NCBI GenBank assembly: GCA_002729525.1
Contig: PBYI01000037.1
Location: forward strand, 1 to 64,000
DNA: 64,000 bases
Source of the DNA: Nocardioides sp.
Lineage (GTDB): Bacteria > Actinomycetota > Actinomycetes > Propionibacteriales > Nocardioidaceae
Direction of reading: 5' to 3'
The notes beneath the pieces are model-generated. The model ran no database searches, was not told the DNA's origin, and was given only the letters and a program-made list of their open reading frames with translations. A program made the translations under genes and the position numbers. Positions 34,437-44,474 of this stretch are shown here, in pieces (position 1 is the first letter of the stretch; each line of letters opens with the position of its first letter).

Positions 34437-37289
34437 CTACTCCCCCGCCAGCCCGGAGTACGCCACGACCCCGCGCCGCAGCAGGTCCTGCACCTGCCGC
34501 GCGGTCCGCCGCAGCGGCGTGTCACCCGCGGCGTCGGCCACCTGACCGGCCAGGTCGAGCAGCTGCTTCATCCAGCGCACGAAGTCGCCGGCCGAGAGGT
34601 CGGAGTGGCCGAGCAGGTCGTCGAGGTCGTCGCCCTTGGCCCAGCGCTGCGCCATCCACGCGAACCCGTTGTCGGGTCGCCGCAGCATCGTGAGCCGGTG
34701 GTCCTTCTCCAGCCGTTCCAGCTCGTGGAAGAGCCGGTCGGTGCGGTCGAGCACGCCGGCGGCAGGACCGTGCGGCATGCGTACGTCGAGCGGCTCCTCC
34801 GGCCGACGGGACTCGAACACCAGCGCCGACAGGGCGGCGGCGAGTCCGGGGGCGTCGAGGCCCTCCCACATCCCGTGCCGCACAGCCTCGGCAGCGAGCA
34901 GGTCGCACTCGCCGTACAGGCGCATCAGGTGGGCGCCCGTCGGAGTCACGTCGTCGCCGTCGAGGTAGCCGAGCGACTCGAGCACCGCGCAGACCCTGTC
35001 GAACTGCCGGGCGACGGTGTTGGTGCGCTGCTCGATGCGACGGCGCAGGGTGGCGGCGTCCTTGTCGAGCTTGAACCACCTCTCCGCCCAGCGGGCGTGG
35101 TCCTCACGCTCGGCGCACCCGTGGCACGGGTGGGCCCTCATCCGAGCCCGCAGGTCGGCGATCTGCTGCTCGACCTCGGGCGGACGTGCGCCCTTGGACG
35201 ACGTCGAGCCGGGAGGCGGCGGGGTGAGCCCGTGCGTCTTGTCGCGCAGCGCGCTGGAGAGGTCGCGGCGGGCCTGCGGGTTGCGGCCGTCGAAGCTCTT
35301 CGGGATCCGCACCCGGGTCACCGCGGCGACGGGTGTCGGGAAGTCGATCATCGCCAGCCGGCGCGCCTGGCGCTGCGCGGTGACGACGTACGGGCGGGGG
35401 TTCTCGGGGTGCCAGCCGTTGTCGATGACGACGGCGTACCCGGCGAACTTGCCGGTGGGCACCATGATCACGTCGCCCGGCTTGAGCGCCTTGAGCGAGT
35501 CGATCGCCTCCTGGCGGCGGTCGTCGCGGCGCACCCGGCTGGCGTTCTTCTCGACGTCGTTGATCTGCTGGCGCAGCGCGGCGTACTCCATGAAGTCGCC
35601 GAGGTGGCAGGTCGCGGCCTCGGCGTAGCCGCCGAGCGCGTCGTCGGCCTTGGCGAGCTGACGGGCCAGCCCGACGACCGCCTTGTCGGCCTGGAACTGC
35701 GCGAACGACTGCTCTAGGAGCTCCCGCGAGCGGGTGCGGCCGAACTGGTGCACCAGGTTGACCGCCATGTTGTACGACGGGCGGAACGACGACCGGAGCG
35801 GGTAGGTGCGGGTGGAGGCGAGGCCAGCGAGCTCGCGCGGGTTCATCCCGGGCTGCCACAGCACGACGCCGTGGCCCTCGGTGTCGAGCCCGCGCCGGCC
35901 CGCGCGTCCGGTCAGCTGGGTGTACTCCCCCGGCGTGATGTCGGCGTGGGTCTCGCCGTTCCACTTCGAGAGCTTCTCGATGACCACGGTGCGCGCGGGC
36001 ATGTTGATGCCGAGCGCGAGGGTCTCGGTCGCGAAGACGACCTTGCACAGCCCGCGCAGGTAGAGCTCCTCGACGACGTGCTTGAACGTCGGCAGCATGC
36101 CGGCGTGGTGCGCGGCGACGCCGCGGGTCAGCCCGTCGAGCCAGTCGTGGTAGCCGAGCACGTGCCGGTCCTCGACCGGCAGGTCGCGGCACGTCTCCTC
36201 GACGAACTCGTAGATCTCGTCGCGCTGTTCCGGCGTCGTCAGCCGGACCCCGCGCTCCAGGCACTGGCTCACGGCGGCGTTGCAGCCGGCGCGACTGAAC
36301 ACGAAGACGATGGCGGGCAGCAGGCCCTCGCGGTCGAGCCGGTCGATGACCTCCGCCCGGCTGGGGATCCACACGCGGCGTCCGTTGCCGACGTTCTTGC
36401 CGCGTCCGGCGCCGCCCGGCCCGCCTCCCCCGCGGCCGCCCTTGCCGCGCGCGCCCTTCGGCGTACGGCGGTCCTTGAGCCGGCTCGCGGCCCAGTCATC
36501 GCGGGCGACCTTCATCAGCTCGTCGTTGACCGGGGCGCCCTCCTTCACGAAGCCTGCGGCGGCGTCGACGTCGGAGGAGGCGAACAGGTCGAGCAGGCGT
36601 CGGCCGACCATCACGTGCTGGTAGAGCGGCACCGGCCGCTTCTCCTCCACGATCGTCGTGGTCTCGCCGCGCACGGTCTCCAGCCACTCGCCGAACTCCT
36701 CGGCGTTGGAGACGGTGGCCGAGAGCGACACCAGGGTCACCGACTCCGGGAGGTGGATGATGACCTCCTCCCACACGGCGCCGCGGGAGCGGTCGGCGAG
36801 GTAGTGCACCTCGTCCATCACCACGAAGCCCAGGCCGAGCAGCGTGCGCGAGCCCGCGTAGAGCATGTTGCGCAGCACCTCGGTGGTCATCACCACGATC
36901 GGCGCCTCGCCGTTGACCGTGTTGTCGCCGGTCAGCAGTCCCACCTGGTCGGGGCCGTACCGGGCGACCAGGTCGGCGTACTTCTGGTTGGACAGCGCCT
37001 TGATCGGGGTCGTGTAGAAGGCCTTGCGACCGGTCTGCAGCGCGAGGTGGATCGCGAACTCGCCGACGACGGTCTTCCCCGAGCCGGTGGGGGCGGCGAC
37101 GAGCACGCCGCGGCCCTCCTCGATCTCGCGGCAGGCGCGCTGCTGGAAGTCGTCGAGCCCGAACTCGTAGTGCACGGCGAAGTCGTGCAGCACCGGGTGC
37201 TGGGCGTGGCGGCGGTAGGAGCGGTACCGCTCGGCGGGCGACAGGGTCTCCTCGTCGGTGCCGGCGGCAGGGTCGTGGGCGGCGCTCAT
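34437..37289 (-). CDS. helY: Ski2/Mtr4-like DEAD/DEAH-box RNA helicase HelY
   Basis: The 950-residue protein has helicase motifs in order: Q-like FQQRACREIEEGRG, Walker A VAAPTGSGKTVVG (about 63-75), TTPIKALSNQKY, DEVH in VVMDEVHYLAD, SLSATVSNAEEF and the QLTGRAGRRGLDTEGH motif VI. The C-terminal DSHCT-type helical region ends the protein, and CHGCAEREDH is a possible metal site. A Gly/Arg-rich insert near residue 280 is low complexity. HelY-type helicases remodel RNA in actinobacteria. It overlaps the upstream kinase-like gene by four bases. Confidence 0.94.
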   Translation of the reverse strand: MSAAHDPAAGTDEETLSPAERYRSYRRHAQHPVLHDFAVHYEFGLDDFQQRACREIEEGRGVLVAAPTGSGKTVVGEFAIHLALQTGRKAFYTTPIKALSNQKYADLVARYGPDQVGLLTGDNTVNGEAPIVVMTTEVLRNMLYAGSRTLLGLGFVVMDEVHYLADRSRGAVWEEVIIHLPESVTLVSLSATVSNAEEFGEWLETVRGETTTIVEEKRPVPLYQHVMVGRRLLDLFASSDVDAAAGFVKEGAPVNDELMKVARDDWAASRLKDRRTPKGARGKGGRGGGGPGGAGRGKNVGNGRRVWIPSRAEVIDRLDREGLLPAIVFVFSRAGCNAAVSQCLERGVRLTTPEQRDEIYEFVEETCRDLPVEDRHVLGYHDWLDGLTRGVAAHHAGMLPTFKHVVEELYLRGLCKVVFATETLALGINMPARTVVIEKLSKWNGETHADITPGEYTQLTGRAGRRGLDTEGHGVVLWQPGMNPRELAGLASTRTYPLRSSFRPSYNMAVNLVHQFGRTRSRELLEQSFAQFQADKAVVGLARQLAKADDALGGYAEAATCHLGDFMEYAALRQQINDVEKNASRVRRDDRRQEAIDSLKALKPGDVIMVPTGKFAGYAVVIDNGWHPENPRPYVVTAQRQARRLAMIDFPTPVAAVTRVRIPKSFDGRNPQARRDLSSALRDKTHGLTPPPPGSTSSKGARPPEVEQQIADLRARMRAHPCHGCAEREDHARWAERWFKLDKDAATLRRRIEQRTNTVARQFDRVCAVLESLGYLDGDDVTPTGAHLMRLYGECDLLAAEAVRHGMWEGLDAPGLAAALSALVFESRRPEEPLDVRMPHGPAAGVLDRTDRLFHELERLEKDHRLTMLRRPDNGFAWMAQRWAKGDDLDDLLGHSDLSAGDFVRWMKQLLDLAGQVADAAGDTPLRRTARQVQDLLRRGVVAYSGLAGE

Positions 37290-38167
37290 GCGAGCACCCG
37301 CAGCGCCTGCGGCACGACCTCGACGGTCAGCGGCAGCGGCCCGAGGCGCTCGCCGTCGGCGTACCCGACGACGCCGGGGGCGGCGACCGTCACCCGCTCC
37401 ACCCGGTGCCGCTCGTACGCCGGGTGCTGGGTGTGGGTGCCCTTGAAGAGCTTCGGATAGGTGCGCACCAGCTCCATCTTGCCGACCGGCCGGATGACGA
37501 CGACGTCCAGGCGGCCGTCGGTGACCGACGCGCCCTCGGTGATCCGCAGCCCGCCGCCGAACGAGGGGCCGTTGCCGACCGCGACGAGCATCGCGTCGAG
37601 CCGCTGCTCCTCGCCGTCCAGCTCGAGGACGTAGCTGATCGGCTCGAAGGTGCGCAGCTCGGCGAGCGTCGCCAGCGTGTAGCGGGACTGCCCGCGCGGG
37701 AAGCGCATCCGGTTGGCGCGCTCGTTGACCACGGCGTCGAACCCGGCGGCGAGCACGGTGGCGTAGTAGGTGCTGCCGGCCCGGGCGAGGTCGACGGTGT
37801 GGGTGCGACCGGCGACGACCCGCTCGGCGGCGGCGACCGGGTCGTCGGTCGGCACGCCGAACGTGCGGGCCGCGTCGTTGCCGGTGCCGGCAGGGATGAC
37901 GCCCAGCGGCGTGGGCGTGCCGGCGAGCACCTGGCAGGCGAGATGGACCAGTCCGTCGCCGCCGACGACCACGAGCGCGTCGACGCCGTCCTCGACGGCC
38001 GCGCGGGCCAGGTCGAGCGCCTCGTCGGCGTCGCGGCCCTCGATGCTGCGGACCCGGGCGCCGGACTGACGGAGCCTCGGTACGGCGGCGGCGCGGGCCC
38101 GGGCGGCCCGGCCCTTGCCGGCCGTCGGGTTGGTCAGGAGCGCGACCTCACGGCTGTGCGATGCCAC
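37286..38167 (-). CDS. Diacylglycerol kinase-family lipid kinase
   Basis: From GTG 38165-38167 the protein has 293 residues. VALLTNPTAGKGRA, VVVGGDGLVHLACQVLAG (GGDG nucleotide loop) and LGVIPAGTGNDAARTFG are the hallmarks of the DAGK/sphingosine kinase catalytic domain, followed by the beta-sandwich half with GNGPSFGGGLRI and DGRLDVVVIRP. It phosphorylates diacylglycerol or a related lipid. Longer in-frame readings overlap the next gene and are compositionally shadows. It is coupled to helY. Confidence 0.92.
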   Translation of the reverse strand: MASHSREVALLTNPTAGKGRAARARAAAVPRLRQSGARVRSIEGRDADEALDLARAAVEDGVDALVVVGGDGLVHLACQVLAGTPTPLGVIPAGTGNDAARTFGVPTDDPVAAAERVVAGRTHTVDLARAGSTYYATVLAAGFDAVVNERANRMRFPRGQSRYTLATLAELRTFEPISYVLELDGEEQRLDAMLVAVGNGPSFGGGLRITEGASVTDGRLDVVVIRPVGKMELVRTYPKLFKGTHTQHPAYERHRVERVTVAAPGVVGYADGERLGPLPLTVEVVPQALRVLA

Positions 38168-38198
38168 GTCCTCGACCCTAGTGGCAGGGCGGGGACGC

Positions 38199-38612
38199 TC
38201 AGCCGCCGACGCGCAGGCGCACGGCGTACGACGTGGGCGTGGCGCCGACCGCGCGCGCGAGCCGGGCGACGACCTCGAGCACGTCGTCGGCGGCGAAGCG
38301 GGTGCCGGGCACCGCCAGGGTGACCCGGTCCTCGACAGCGACGATCTGCACCTGGCCGTGGTGCCACGCCTGGTGGGCGGCGACACGGAGGCCGGAGTCG
38401 GCGACCGCGACGGGGTAGGCCTCGTCGACCGCGAGCAGGTCGCAGGCGAGCGTCGTGTCGGCCCCGGCCTCCAGCAGACCGCGCACGACCGGGCCGGACG
38501 CGATCGCGTCGACGGCCTCCCAGACGACCTCCTCGGTGCCCAGCGTCTCGGGCAGCTCGAACGGGTCGAGGGCCTCCCAGCGGACCTTCCCCCGCACCGG
38601 TCGCGCCGTCAC
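38199..38612 (-). CDS. Conserved hypothetical protein downstream of tatC
   Basis: The 137-residue protein reads from GTG 38610-38612, overlapping the tatC stop by four bases (GTGA). It has no signal peptide or membrane segment. Segments such as GLLEAGADTTLACDLLAVDE and AADDVLEVVARLARAVGATP suggest a small soluble alpha/beta protein. No family was recognised. Tight coupling to tatC and 31 bases to the kinase-like gene place it in the same transcript. Confidence 0.7.
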   Translation of the reverse strand: MTARPVRGKVRWEALDPFELPETLGTEEVVWEAVDAIASGPVVRGLLEAGADTTLACDLLAVDEAYPVAVADSGLRVAAHQAWHHGQVQIVAVEDRVTLAVPGTRFAADDVLEVVARLARAVGATPTSYAVRLRVGG

Positions 38613-39457
38613 AGGGGCGAGATCTCGTCGTCGGAGAGCTCGGACAGGTCGATGCCCCGACGACGCGCACGTAGGCGGTCGGTGAAGTGCGCGATCACCT
38701 CGGCCAGCACGAAGAGCACGAGCATGGGCGCGGCCAGCATCAGCATCGAGAACGGGTCGGTCGACGGGGTCGCGACGGCCGCGAAGACGAACGTGCCGAG
38801 GATGATCCACGCGCGGAACCGGGCCAGCTGCTTGGCCGAGACCACGCCGGCGAGGTTGAGCATGATGACGAACAGCGGGATCTCGAAGGCGATGCCGAAG
38901 ACCAGCAGCATCCGGGTGAAGAAGCTGAAGTAGTCGCCGAACTCCACCAGGTTGGACAGCTCGGCGGGCGTGAACCCGATGAGCACCTCGAGGCCCTTGG
39001 GGAGCACGTAGTAGCCCGTGGCCACGCCGACGAAGAACAGCGGACCGGCGATCGCGGTGAACACCCGCGTCCACTTCTTCTCGCCCGGGTGCAGCCCCGG
39101 CACGATGAACGCCCACAGCTGGTAGAGCCAGTAGGGGCTCGAGACGACCATGGCCGCCACACCGCAGAGCTTCAGCTGGAGCATCAGCGGACCGGTGGCG
39201 CCCGCGACGTACGCCGACGTCTGCGTCGTGTCGCCGAGCCCCTCGCGCGCGTCGTTGTAGGGCGTCAGCACCAGGTCGAGGAGCTGGTCGTAGAACGCGA
39301 GCCCGACGAAGAACGCGACCACCAGGATCGCGACCGAGCGCACGATCCGGGCGCGCAGCTCGCGCAGGTGGTCCGAGAGCGCCATCCGCCCGTCGGCACC
39401 GACCGGGTGCCGGGGGCTGCCGTCGAAGAAGCCGACGATCCCGCTGACGACGGACAC
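38609..39457 (-). CDS. tatC: Twin-arginine translocase subunit TatC
   Basis: The 282-residue protein has six membrane segments and the TatC signature: MALSDHLRELRARIVRSV, then SSPYWLYQLWAFIVPGLHPGEKKW and FGIAFEIPLFVIML. TatC binds the twin-arginine signal and forms the core of the folded-protein export channel. GTG 39457 gives a 24-residue extension before the canonical MALSDHL; the internal ATG is a possible alternative start. It forms a unit with tatA, pafC and pafB, a gene order seen in many actinobacteria. Confidence 0.96.
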   Translation of the reverse strand: MSVVSGIVGFFDGSPRHPVGADGRMALSDHLRELRARIVRSVAILVVAFFVGLAFYDQLLDLVLTPYNDAREGLGDTTQTSAYVAGATGPLMLQLKLCGVAAMVVSSPYWLYQLWAFIVPGLHPGEKKWTRVFTAIAGPLFFVGVATGYYVLPKGLEVLIGFTPAELSNLVEFGDYFSFFTRMLLVFGIAFEIPLFVIMLNLAGVVSAKQLARFRAWIILGTFVFAAVATPSTDPFSMLMLAAPMLVLFVLAEVIAHFTDRLRARRRGIDLSELSDDEISPL

Positions 39458-39536
39458 GGTCGGCCTCTGGCTCCTCGGGTCGGGGACGGGTGGGTCGAGC
39501 GGGACTGCCGGGTGGCCTCAGCCAGAGCCAGCGGTC

Positions 39537-39809
39537 TCAGGCGCCGTCGTTGCGGCGGGTGCGGTCCTGGTCGAGGATCTCGCCGTCGGTGGTGTCGGCG
39601 TCGTTGAGCTCGCCGCGCGGCTTGCGCGGCTGCTCGTCGTCATCGTCGTCGTCCATCAGGCCCTTGGTCTCGGCCTTGAAGATGCGCAGCGCGCGGCCGG
39701 AGCCACGGGCGAGCTCGGGGAGCTTGGAGGCGCCGAACAGCAGGATCACGACGGCCAGGATGATCAGCAGCTCGGTCGTGCCGAGTCCGCCGATGGCGAG
39801 CGGGAACAT
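39537..39809 (-). CDS. tatA: Sec-independent translocase protein TatA
   Basis: From ATG 39807-39809 the protein has 90 residues: a short N-terminal stretch, one membrane helix (LGTTELLIILAVVILLFGAS), the FGASKLPELARGSGRALRIFK amphipathic helix of TatA, and an acidic tail with six consecutive Asp. TatA oligomerises to complete the Tat pore. A longer reading to 39908 extends into the pafC 3' end and was rejected. It is 31 bases downstream of pafC. Confidence 0.95.
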   Translation of the reverse strand: MFPLAIGGLGTTELLIILAVVILLFGASKLPELARGSGRALRIFKAETKGLMDDDDDDEQPRKPRGELNDADTTDGEILDQDRTRRNDGA

Positions 39810-39840
39810 AGCGGTCCTCACAAGTGGGTGATGGGTTCGC

Positions 39841-40893
39841 TCATCGTACGTCCGTGTCCTCGTAGAGCCGAAGGGCCCGGCCCGCGGCCTCGGTGAACAC
39901 TGCGTCAAGACCAGGCGGCGAGACGACGGTCGCGTGCGGGCTGAGCCGCAGCAGCAGCCGTGTCAGCCACCGCTCGTCGGCCACCAGGAGGTCGACCTCG
40001 ACGTCACCGGCCGAGCCGTCGGCGGGCTGCTCGCCCACCGGGCGGACCTCCTGCACGGCGTAGTACTCGGTGACCCAGCGGGCCGCGGGCGCGAGCCGCA
40101 GAGTCACGGTCGTGGCGTCGCCGGCGTCGAGCACGCCGGCGCTGAGGTCGCGCGGCTCGGTGGGCTCGGTGGTGATCTCGCTGTCGAGCACCTCGGCGGC
40201 CGACACCCGGTCGAGCCGGAAGAGCCGGGGCGCCTCGGCGGTGTGGCACCACGCGTCGAGGTACGGCGTGCCGGCGTGCTCGACGACCCGGTGGGGGTCG
40301 ACCACCCGGTGCGACAGCTCGTCACGGGCGGGCACGTAGTAGTCGAGACGCACCTGGCGGCGGGCGGCAACGGCGTCGCGCAGTCGGGAGGCGAGCAGCA
40401 CCCGCTGGGCGGCGCCGCCGTCCTCCTGCGCCGCGTGTACCGGTAGCGGCTCGGCGTCGCCGGTGCCCCGGGCGACCGCGGCGGCGATCTTGTCGCGCGC
40501 GCGCCCGATCACCTCGCGGGTGTCGGCCTCGCTGACCGCCTCCAGCGACTCCAGGGCCACCAGCACCGCCGAGGCCTCCACCGGCGTCAGCCGCAGTGGG
40601 CGGGCGAGGTAGTCGGCGTTGCTGACCCGGATGACGCCGTCGTCGCGCACGACGCCGTCCTCGGTCTCGAGGGCGTCGATGTCGACGTCGATGAGGTCGT
40701 CGGGCAGCCCGCCGGGCAGGCCGCACATGAAGAGCACCTTGAGGTCCCGCAGCAGCTGGCGGGGCTCGGTGCCGAGCGCCTCAGCGGCCTCCCCGAGCGA
40801 CACCGACCCACGGGCGTGGAGGTAGGGCACGAGCACCAGCAGCCGGGCGACCTGGTCGCGTGCACCGCCGCCACCGCGCTGCGGCCCGCTCAC
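39841..40893 (-). CDS. pafC: WYL-domain transcriptional regulator PafC
   Basis: The 350-residue protein has an N-terminal winged-helix domain (VARLLVLVPYLHARGSVSLG, with EAAEALGTEPRQLLRDLKVL), a WYL domain in the middle (RRQVRLDYYVPARDELSHRV) and a WCX extension. With PafB it forms the activator of the DNA damage response in mycobacteria, sensing single-stranded DNA through the WYL domains. It overlaps pafB by four bases, consistent with heterodimer production. Confidence 0.94.
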   Translation of the reverse strand: MSGPQRGGGGARDQVARLLVLVPYLHARGSVSLGEAAEALGTEPRQLLRDLKVLFMCGLPGGLPDDLIDVDIDALETEDGVVRDDGVIRVSNADYLARPLRLTPVEASAVLVALESLEAVSEADTREVIGRARDKIAAAVARGTGDAEPLPVHAAQEDGGAAQRVLLASRLRDAVAARRQVRLDYYVPARDELSHRVVDPHRVVEHAGTPYLDAWCHTAEAPRLFRLDRVSAAEVLDSEITTEPTEPRDLSAGVLDAGDATTVTLRLAPAARWVTEYYAVQEVRPVGEQPADGSAGDVEVDLLVADERWLTRLLLRLSPHATVVSPPGLDAVFTEAAGRALRLYEDTDVR

Positions 40894-41870
40894 CGCTCGC
40901 CCTCCGGCGTACGGACGGCGGCGGTCAGGCGTGCGACCACCCGGCGACGCAGCGACTCGGGCTCCTCGACGACCACGGCGTCGCCGAGCCCCAGCACCTC
41001 GTCCTCCAGACCCACGGCACCGTCCAGCAACAGCCGGTCCCAGGCGGTGCGGTCGTCCGGACCGGCCACGTCGGGCTCGACCGACGTCGCCAGCCGGCGC
41101 AGTGGCTCGGCAGCGCCGCTGCGCACCAGCACGACGGCCCGCTCAGTGCGGGCCTCCGGTGCCAGGCGTCGGGTGACGGCGGCGATGTCGGTGCCCGGCG
41201 GGATCTCGTAGGCACCGGGCTTGCCCTTGGCACGCACCGCGCCCTGCACCCGCGACAGCCGGAAGACCCGCTCCGCGTCGCGCACCAGGTCGTGGCCCAC
41301 GACATACCAGCGGCCGCTGTAGCGGGTGACGCCCCACGGCTGGAGCCGTCGCGTGGTGGGCTGGGCCGTGCCGGAGCGCCAGTAGTCGAACTCCACAACC
41401 TGGCGGGCGACCAGGGCGTCGAAGAACGCGTCGAACGACGGCTCGTCGGCCGTCAGTGCCGGCTGGGCGATCTCCAGCGCGGTGAGGTCGATGTCGGCGC
41501 CCGCCGCGCTGAGCTTGCGGACCGCCTCGGTCGTCGCCGAGGCGAGACCCTGCTGCTCCCAGACGCGGGTCGCGAGCCCGACGACGGCGGCCTCGTCGGG
41601 CGCCAGGTCGACGTCGGGCAGCGCGAGGTCGTCGGCGCGCACGCGGTAGCCGGGCTCGTCCTCGAAGTAGCCGTCGAGGTGGCCGACCTGGATGGGCACG
41701 CCGAGGGCCCGCAGGTCCTCCTTGTCCCGGTCGAACATCCGGTCGAAGGCGTCGTCGGACGTGGCCTCGGGGTAGAGCACGGCCCGGATCGTCGACTTGG
41801 GCGCGTAGTGGCGCTGGACGAGCAGCATGATGAGCAGGTTCATCAGGCGCTCGGTCTTGGGCAGCGGCAC
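40890..41870 (-). CDS. pafB: WYL-domain transcriptional regulator PafB
   Basis: The 326-residue protein begins KTERLMNLLIMLLVQRHYAP and DRMFDRDKEDLRALGVPI (HTH region typical of PafB). The WYL domain is near VVEFDYWRSGTAQPTTRRLQ with RWYVVGHDLVRDAERVFRLS. It partners with PafC to activate RecA-independent DNA damage genes. Although the gene sits in the proteasome cluster, PafBC are not needed for pupylation itself. The GTG start is at 41868-41870, 22 bases from a terminator for the FKBP gene upstream. Confidence 0.94.
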   Translation of the reverse strand: MPLPKTERLMNLLIMLLVQRHYAPKSTIRAVLYPEATSDDAFDRMFDRDKEDLRALGVPIQVGHLDGYFEDEPGYRVRADDLALPDVDLAPDEAAVVGLATRVWEQQGLASATTEAVRKLSAAGADIDLTALEIAQPALTADEPSFDAFFDALVARQVVEFDYWRSGTAQPTTRRLQPWGVTRYSGRWYVVGHDLVRDAERVFRLSRVQGAVRAKGKPGAYEIPPGTDIAAVTRRLAPEARTERAVVLVRSGAAEPLRRLATSVEPDVAGPDDRTAWDRLLLDGAVGLEDEVLGLGDAVVVEEPESLRRRVVARLTAAVRTPEGER

Positions 41871-41892
41871 CAGGTCACCTCGCTCGTCGCGT

Positions 41893-41920
41893 CGGGTGCC
41901 GCGCGCTCGCGCGGCACCCG
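41893..41920 (-). terminator. Hairpin between the FKBP gene and pafB
   Basis: CGGGTGCCGCG and CGCGGCACCCG form a perfect 11-bp stem around CGCTCG, 43 bases after the FKBP stop and before the pafB start. It may separate the pafBC-tat unit from the genes upstream. Confidence 0.65.
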
Positions 41921-41963
41921 GATGATGCCACCTCCGGGCGGCCTGCGGATGGAGGGCGCGTCG

Positions 41964-42995
41964 TCAGACCGCGGCGAGCACGTCGACGACGAAGAACAGC
42001 GTCGAGCCGCCGGGGATGCTGTCGCCGCTGCCCTGGGCGCCGTACCCGTCGCCCGGCTTGATCTCCAGGATCACCCGCGAGCCGACCGGGACGCCGACGA
42101 GCAGGTCGTCCCAGCCCTGGACCACGTTGCCGAGGCCGATGCCGGTCGCGAACGGCTCGCCGCCGCTGAAGCTCTCGTCGAACGGCTTGTTCGCGTCGGC
42201 GAGCTGACCGAGGTAGTCGACGACGATCAGGTCGCCCTTCTCGACCTCGGTGCCGGTGCCCTGCTTCACGAAGGCCTTGCGGGTCTGGCGCAGCTCGACG
42301 TCGGCGTCGGAGAAGTCGAGGCCGGACGGCACGCCCTTGGCGAACTCCAGGCTCGGTGCCCACGCGGGCAGCTGCTGGGTCTCGCCCTCCGGACCGTCGA
42401 GGACGTCGGCGTCCAGCACATCGGCCACGACGAGCAGACCGTCCTCGTTGCCGATGTCTGCGGCACCGACGGGCTCGGAGAAGATCGCGTCCTGGAACAG
42501 GTTGATGCCCGAGACCGTGATCGTCAGGCGCGAGCCCTTCGTGGTGCCCGCCGGGATGCTCGCCTCGAGGAACGACGCCACGACGTCGGCGACCGACGCG
42601 GGCTGGACGCTCTCGCCACCGAGCGTGAGCTGGTAGCCCGACGCCTCCTCGCCGAAGGTGTCGACGGCGGTCTCCTGGGTCCAGCCGTTGGCCAGCACGA
42701 AGTTGACCAGGGCGGTGTCGCCCTCCTCGACCGCGTCGCCGTCGCCCTCGACGAGCGTCTCGACGTCGGCGGCGTCGGCGGTCATCCGCGACGACCAGGT
42801 GATCTCGGGGTCGCTGCCCACGTCGCCCTCGACGCTGACCGCGGCCAGGCCGTCCTGGGTCTCGTCGGCGAGCGCGGTGCTGTCACCGCCGCAGGCGGCG
42901 AGCGGGAGCGCGAGCAGCAGCGGGGCCACCAGGCCTGCGGAACGACGGAGCCGGCGGGGCGTTCCGGGCCGCACGGGCACGGGCGTCACGGTCAT
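41964..42995 (-). CDS. FKBP-type peptidyl-prolyl isomerase lipoprotein
   Basis: From ATG 42993-42995 the protein has 343 residues. A basic N-terminus and LVAPLLLALPLAACGG form a lipoprotein signal (lipobox Cys35). Two FKBP-like modules follow; the second, LIVVDYLGQLADANKPFDES, with VVQGWDDLLVGVPVGSRVIL and GDGYGAQGSGDSIPGGSTLF, retains most FKBP core residues. It is exported and lipid-anchored, likely assisting folding outside the membrane. FKBP genes next to pafA/pafBC are common in actinobacteria. Confidence 0.93.
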   Translation of the reverse strand: MTVTPVPVRPGTPRRLRRSAGLVAPLLLALPLAACGGDSTALADETQDGLAAVSVEGDVGSDPEITWSSRMTADAADVETLVEGDGDAVEEGDTALVNFVLANGWTQETAVDTFGEEASGYQLTLGGESVQPASVADVVASFLEASIPAGTTKGSRLTITVSGINLFQDAIFSEPVGAADIGNEDGLLVVADVLDADVLDGPEGETQQLPAWAPSLEFAKGVPSGLDFSDADVELRQTRKAFVKQGTGTEVEKGDLIVVDYLGQLADANKPFDESFSGGEPFATGIGLGNVVQGWDDLLVGVPVGSRVILEIKPGDGYGAQGSGDSIPGGSTLFFVVDVLAAV

Positions 42996-43112
42996 CGGTG
43001 GAGCACGCCTTTCACAGGACGGTCGACCACGGGTCGACCACGAGTCGGTCAGTGGTCGTCGCACGACCGCGCCGAAGCCTACAAGCCGGGCCCTGGTGGG
43101 CCCGACGGTGCG

Positions 43113-44474
43113 TCACATCCCGTCGACGAGGCGCTGCACACGCTCGTCGTGCGCGCGGAACGGGTCCTTGCACAGCACGGTGCGCTGGGCCTGGTCGTTG
43201 AGCTTGAGGTGCACCCAGTCGACGGTGAAGTCGCGGCGCCGCTCCTGGGCCTTGCGGATGAACTCGCCGCGCAGCCGGGCTCGGGTGGTCTGCGGCGGCA
43301 CCGACTTGGCCTCGAAGATCTTGAGGTCGTTGGTGACCCGGGCGACCTTCCCGCGCTTCTCAAGCATGTAGTAGAGCCCGCGGTCGCGGTGGATGTCGTG
43401 ATAGGCGAGATCGAGCTGGGCGATGCGCGGGTGCCCGAGCGGCAGGCCGTTCTTGGCCCGGTAGGCGTCGAGCAGCTTCCACTTGATGACCCAGTCGATC
43501 TCGGTGTCGACCAGTCCGAGGTCGTCGGACTCGACCGCCTTGAGGCCGCGCTCCCAGAGGTCCAGCGTGCGCTCCACCAGAGGCGTGCTGAGCTCGCGCC
43601 GGTCGACGAAGTCACGGGCCTTAGAGAGGTACTCCTGCTGGATGTCCAGCGCGCTCGCCTCACGGCCGTTCGCCAGGCGCACCTTGCGGCGCCCGGTCAC
43701 GTCGTGGCTGATCTCGCGGATCGCGCGGATGGGGTTCTCCATCGTGAGGTCGCGCATCACCACGCCCTCCTCGATCATCCGGAGCACCAGGTCGGCGGAG
43801 GCGACCTTGAGCATGGTCGTCGTCTCGCTCATGTTGGAGTCGCCGACGATGACGTGCAGGCGGCGGTACTTCTCGGCGTCGGCGTGCGGCTCGTCGCGGG
43901 TGTTGATGATCGGGCGGCTGCGGGTGGTGGCGCTGCTGACGCCCTCCCAGATGTGCTCGGCCCGCTGGGACACCGAGTACGCCGCACCGCGCGGCGTCTG
44001 GGTGACCTTGCCGGCGCCGACGATGATCTGGCGCGTCACCAGGAACGGGATCAGCACGTCGGCGAGGCGGCTGAACTCGCCCTGCCGGCTGACCAGGTAG
44101 TTCTCGTGGCAGCCGTAGGAGTTGCCGGCGGAGTCGGTGTTGTTCTTGAACAGGTAAATCTCGCCGGCGATGCCCTCGTCGTGCAGCCGCTGCTCGGCGT
44201 CGAGGAGCAGTCCCTCGAGCACCCGCTCCCCCGCCTTGTCGTGGGTGACGAGCTCGGCGACGTCGTCGCACTCGGGCGTGGCGTACTCCGGGTGGCTGCC
44301 CACGTCGAGGTAGAGCCGCGCGCCGTTGCGGAGGAACACGTTGCTGGAGCGGCCCCAGCTCACGACCTTGCGGAAGAGGTAGCGAGCCACCTCGTCCGGG
44401 CTGAGGCGGCGCTGTCCCTTGAACGTGCACGTGACGCCGTACTCGTTCTCGATCCCGAAGATCCGGCGGTCCAT
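43113..44474 (-). CDS. pafA: Pup-protein ligase PafA
   Basis: The 453-residue carboxylate-amine ligase attaches the C-terminal Glu of Pup to substrate lysines. [20 protein letters not shown] opens the nucleotide site, [18 protein letters not shown] holds the likely catalytic Asp57, and [20 protein letters not shown] and [20 protein letters not shown] are shared with Dop. The usual length is about 450-480. Its ATG is divergent from the secreted-protein gene, which separates it from the dop-pup-prcBA unit. Confidence 0.97.
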   Translation of the reverse strand: MDRRIFGIENEYGVTCTFKGQRRLSPDEVARYLFRKVVSWGRSSNVFLRNGARLYLDVGSHPEYATPECDDVAELVTHDKAGERVLEGLLLDAEQRLHDEGIAGEIYLFKNNTDSAGNSYGCHENYLVSRQGEFSRLADVLIPFLVTRQIIVGAGKVTQTPRGAAYSVSQRAEHIWEGVSSATTRSRPIINTRDEPHADAEKYRRLHVIVGDSNMSETTTMLKVASADLVLRMIEEGVVMRDLTMENPIRAIREISHDVTGRRKVRLANGREASALDIQQEYLSKARDFVDRRELSTPLVERTLDLWERGLKAVESDDLGLVDTEIDWVIKWKLLDAYRAKNGLPLGHPRIAQLDLAYHDIHRDRGLYYMLEKRGKVARVTNDLKIFEAKSVPPQTTRARLRGEFIRKAQERRRDFTVDWVHLKLNDQAQRTVLCKDPFRAHDERVQRLVDGM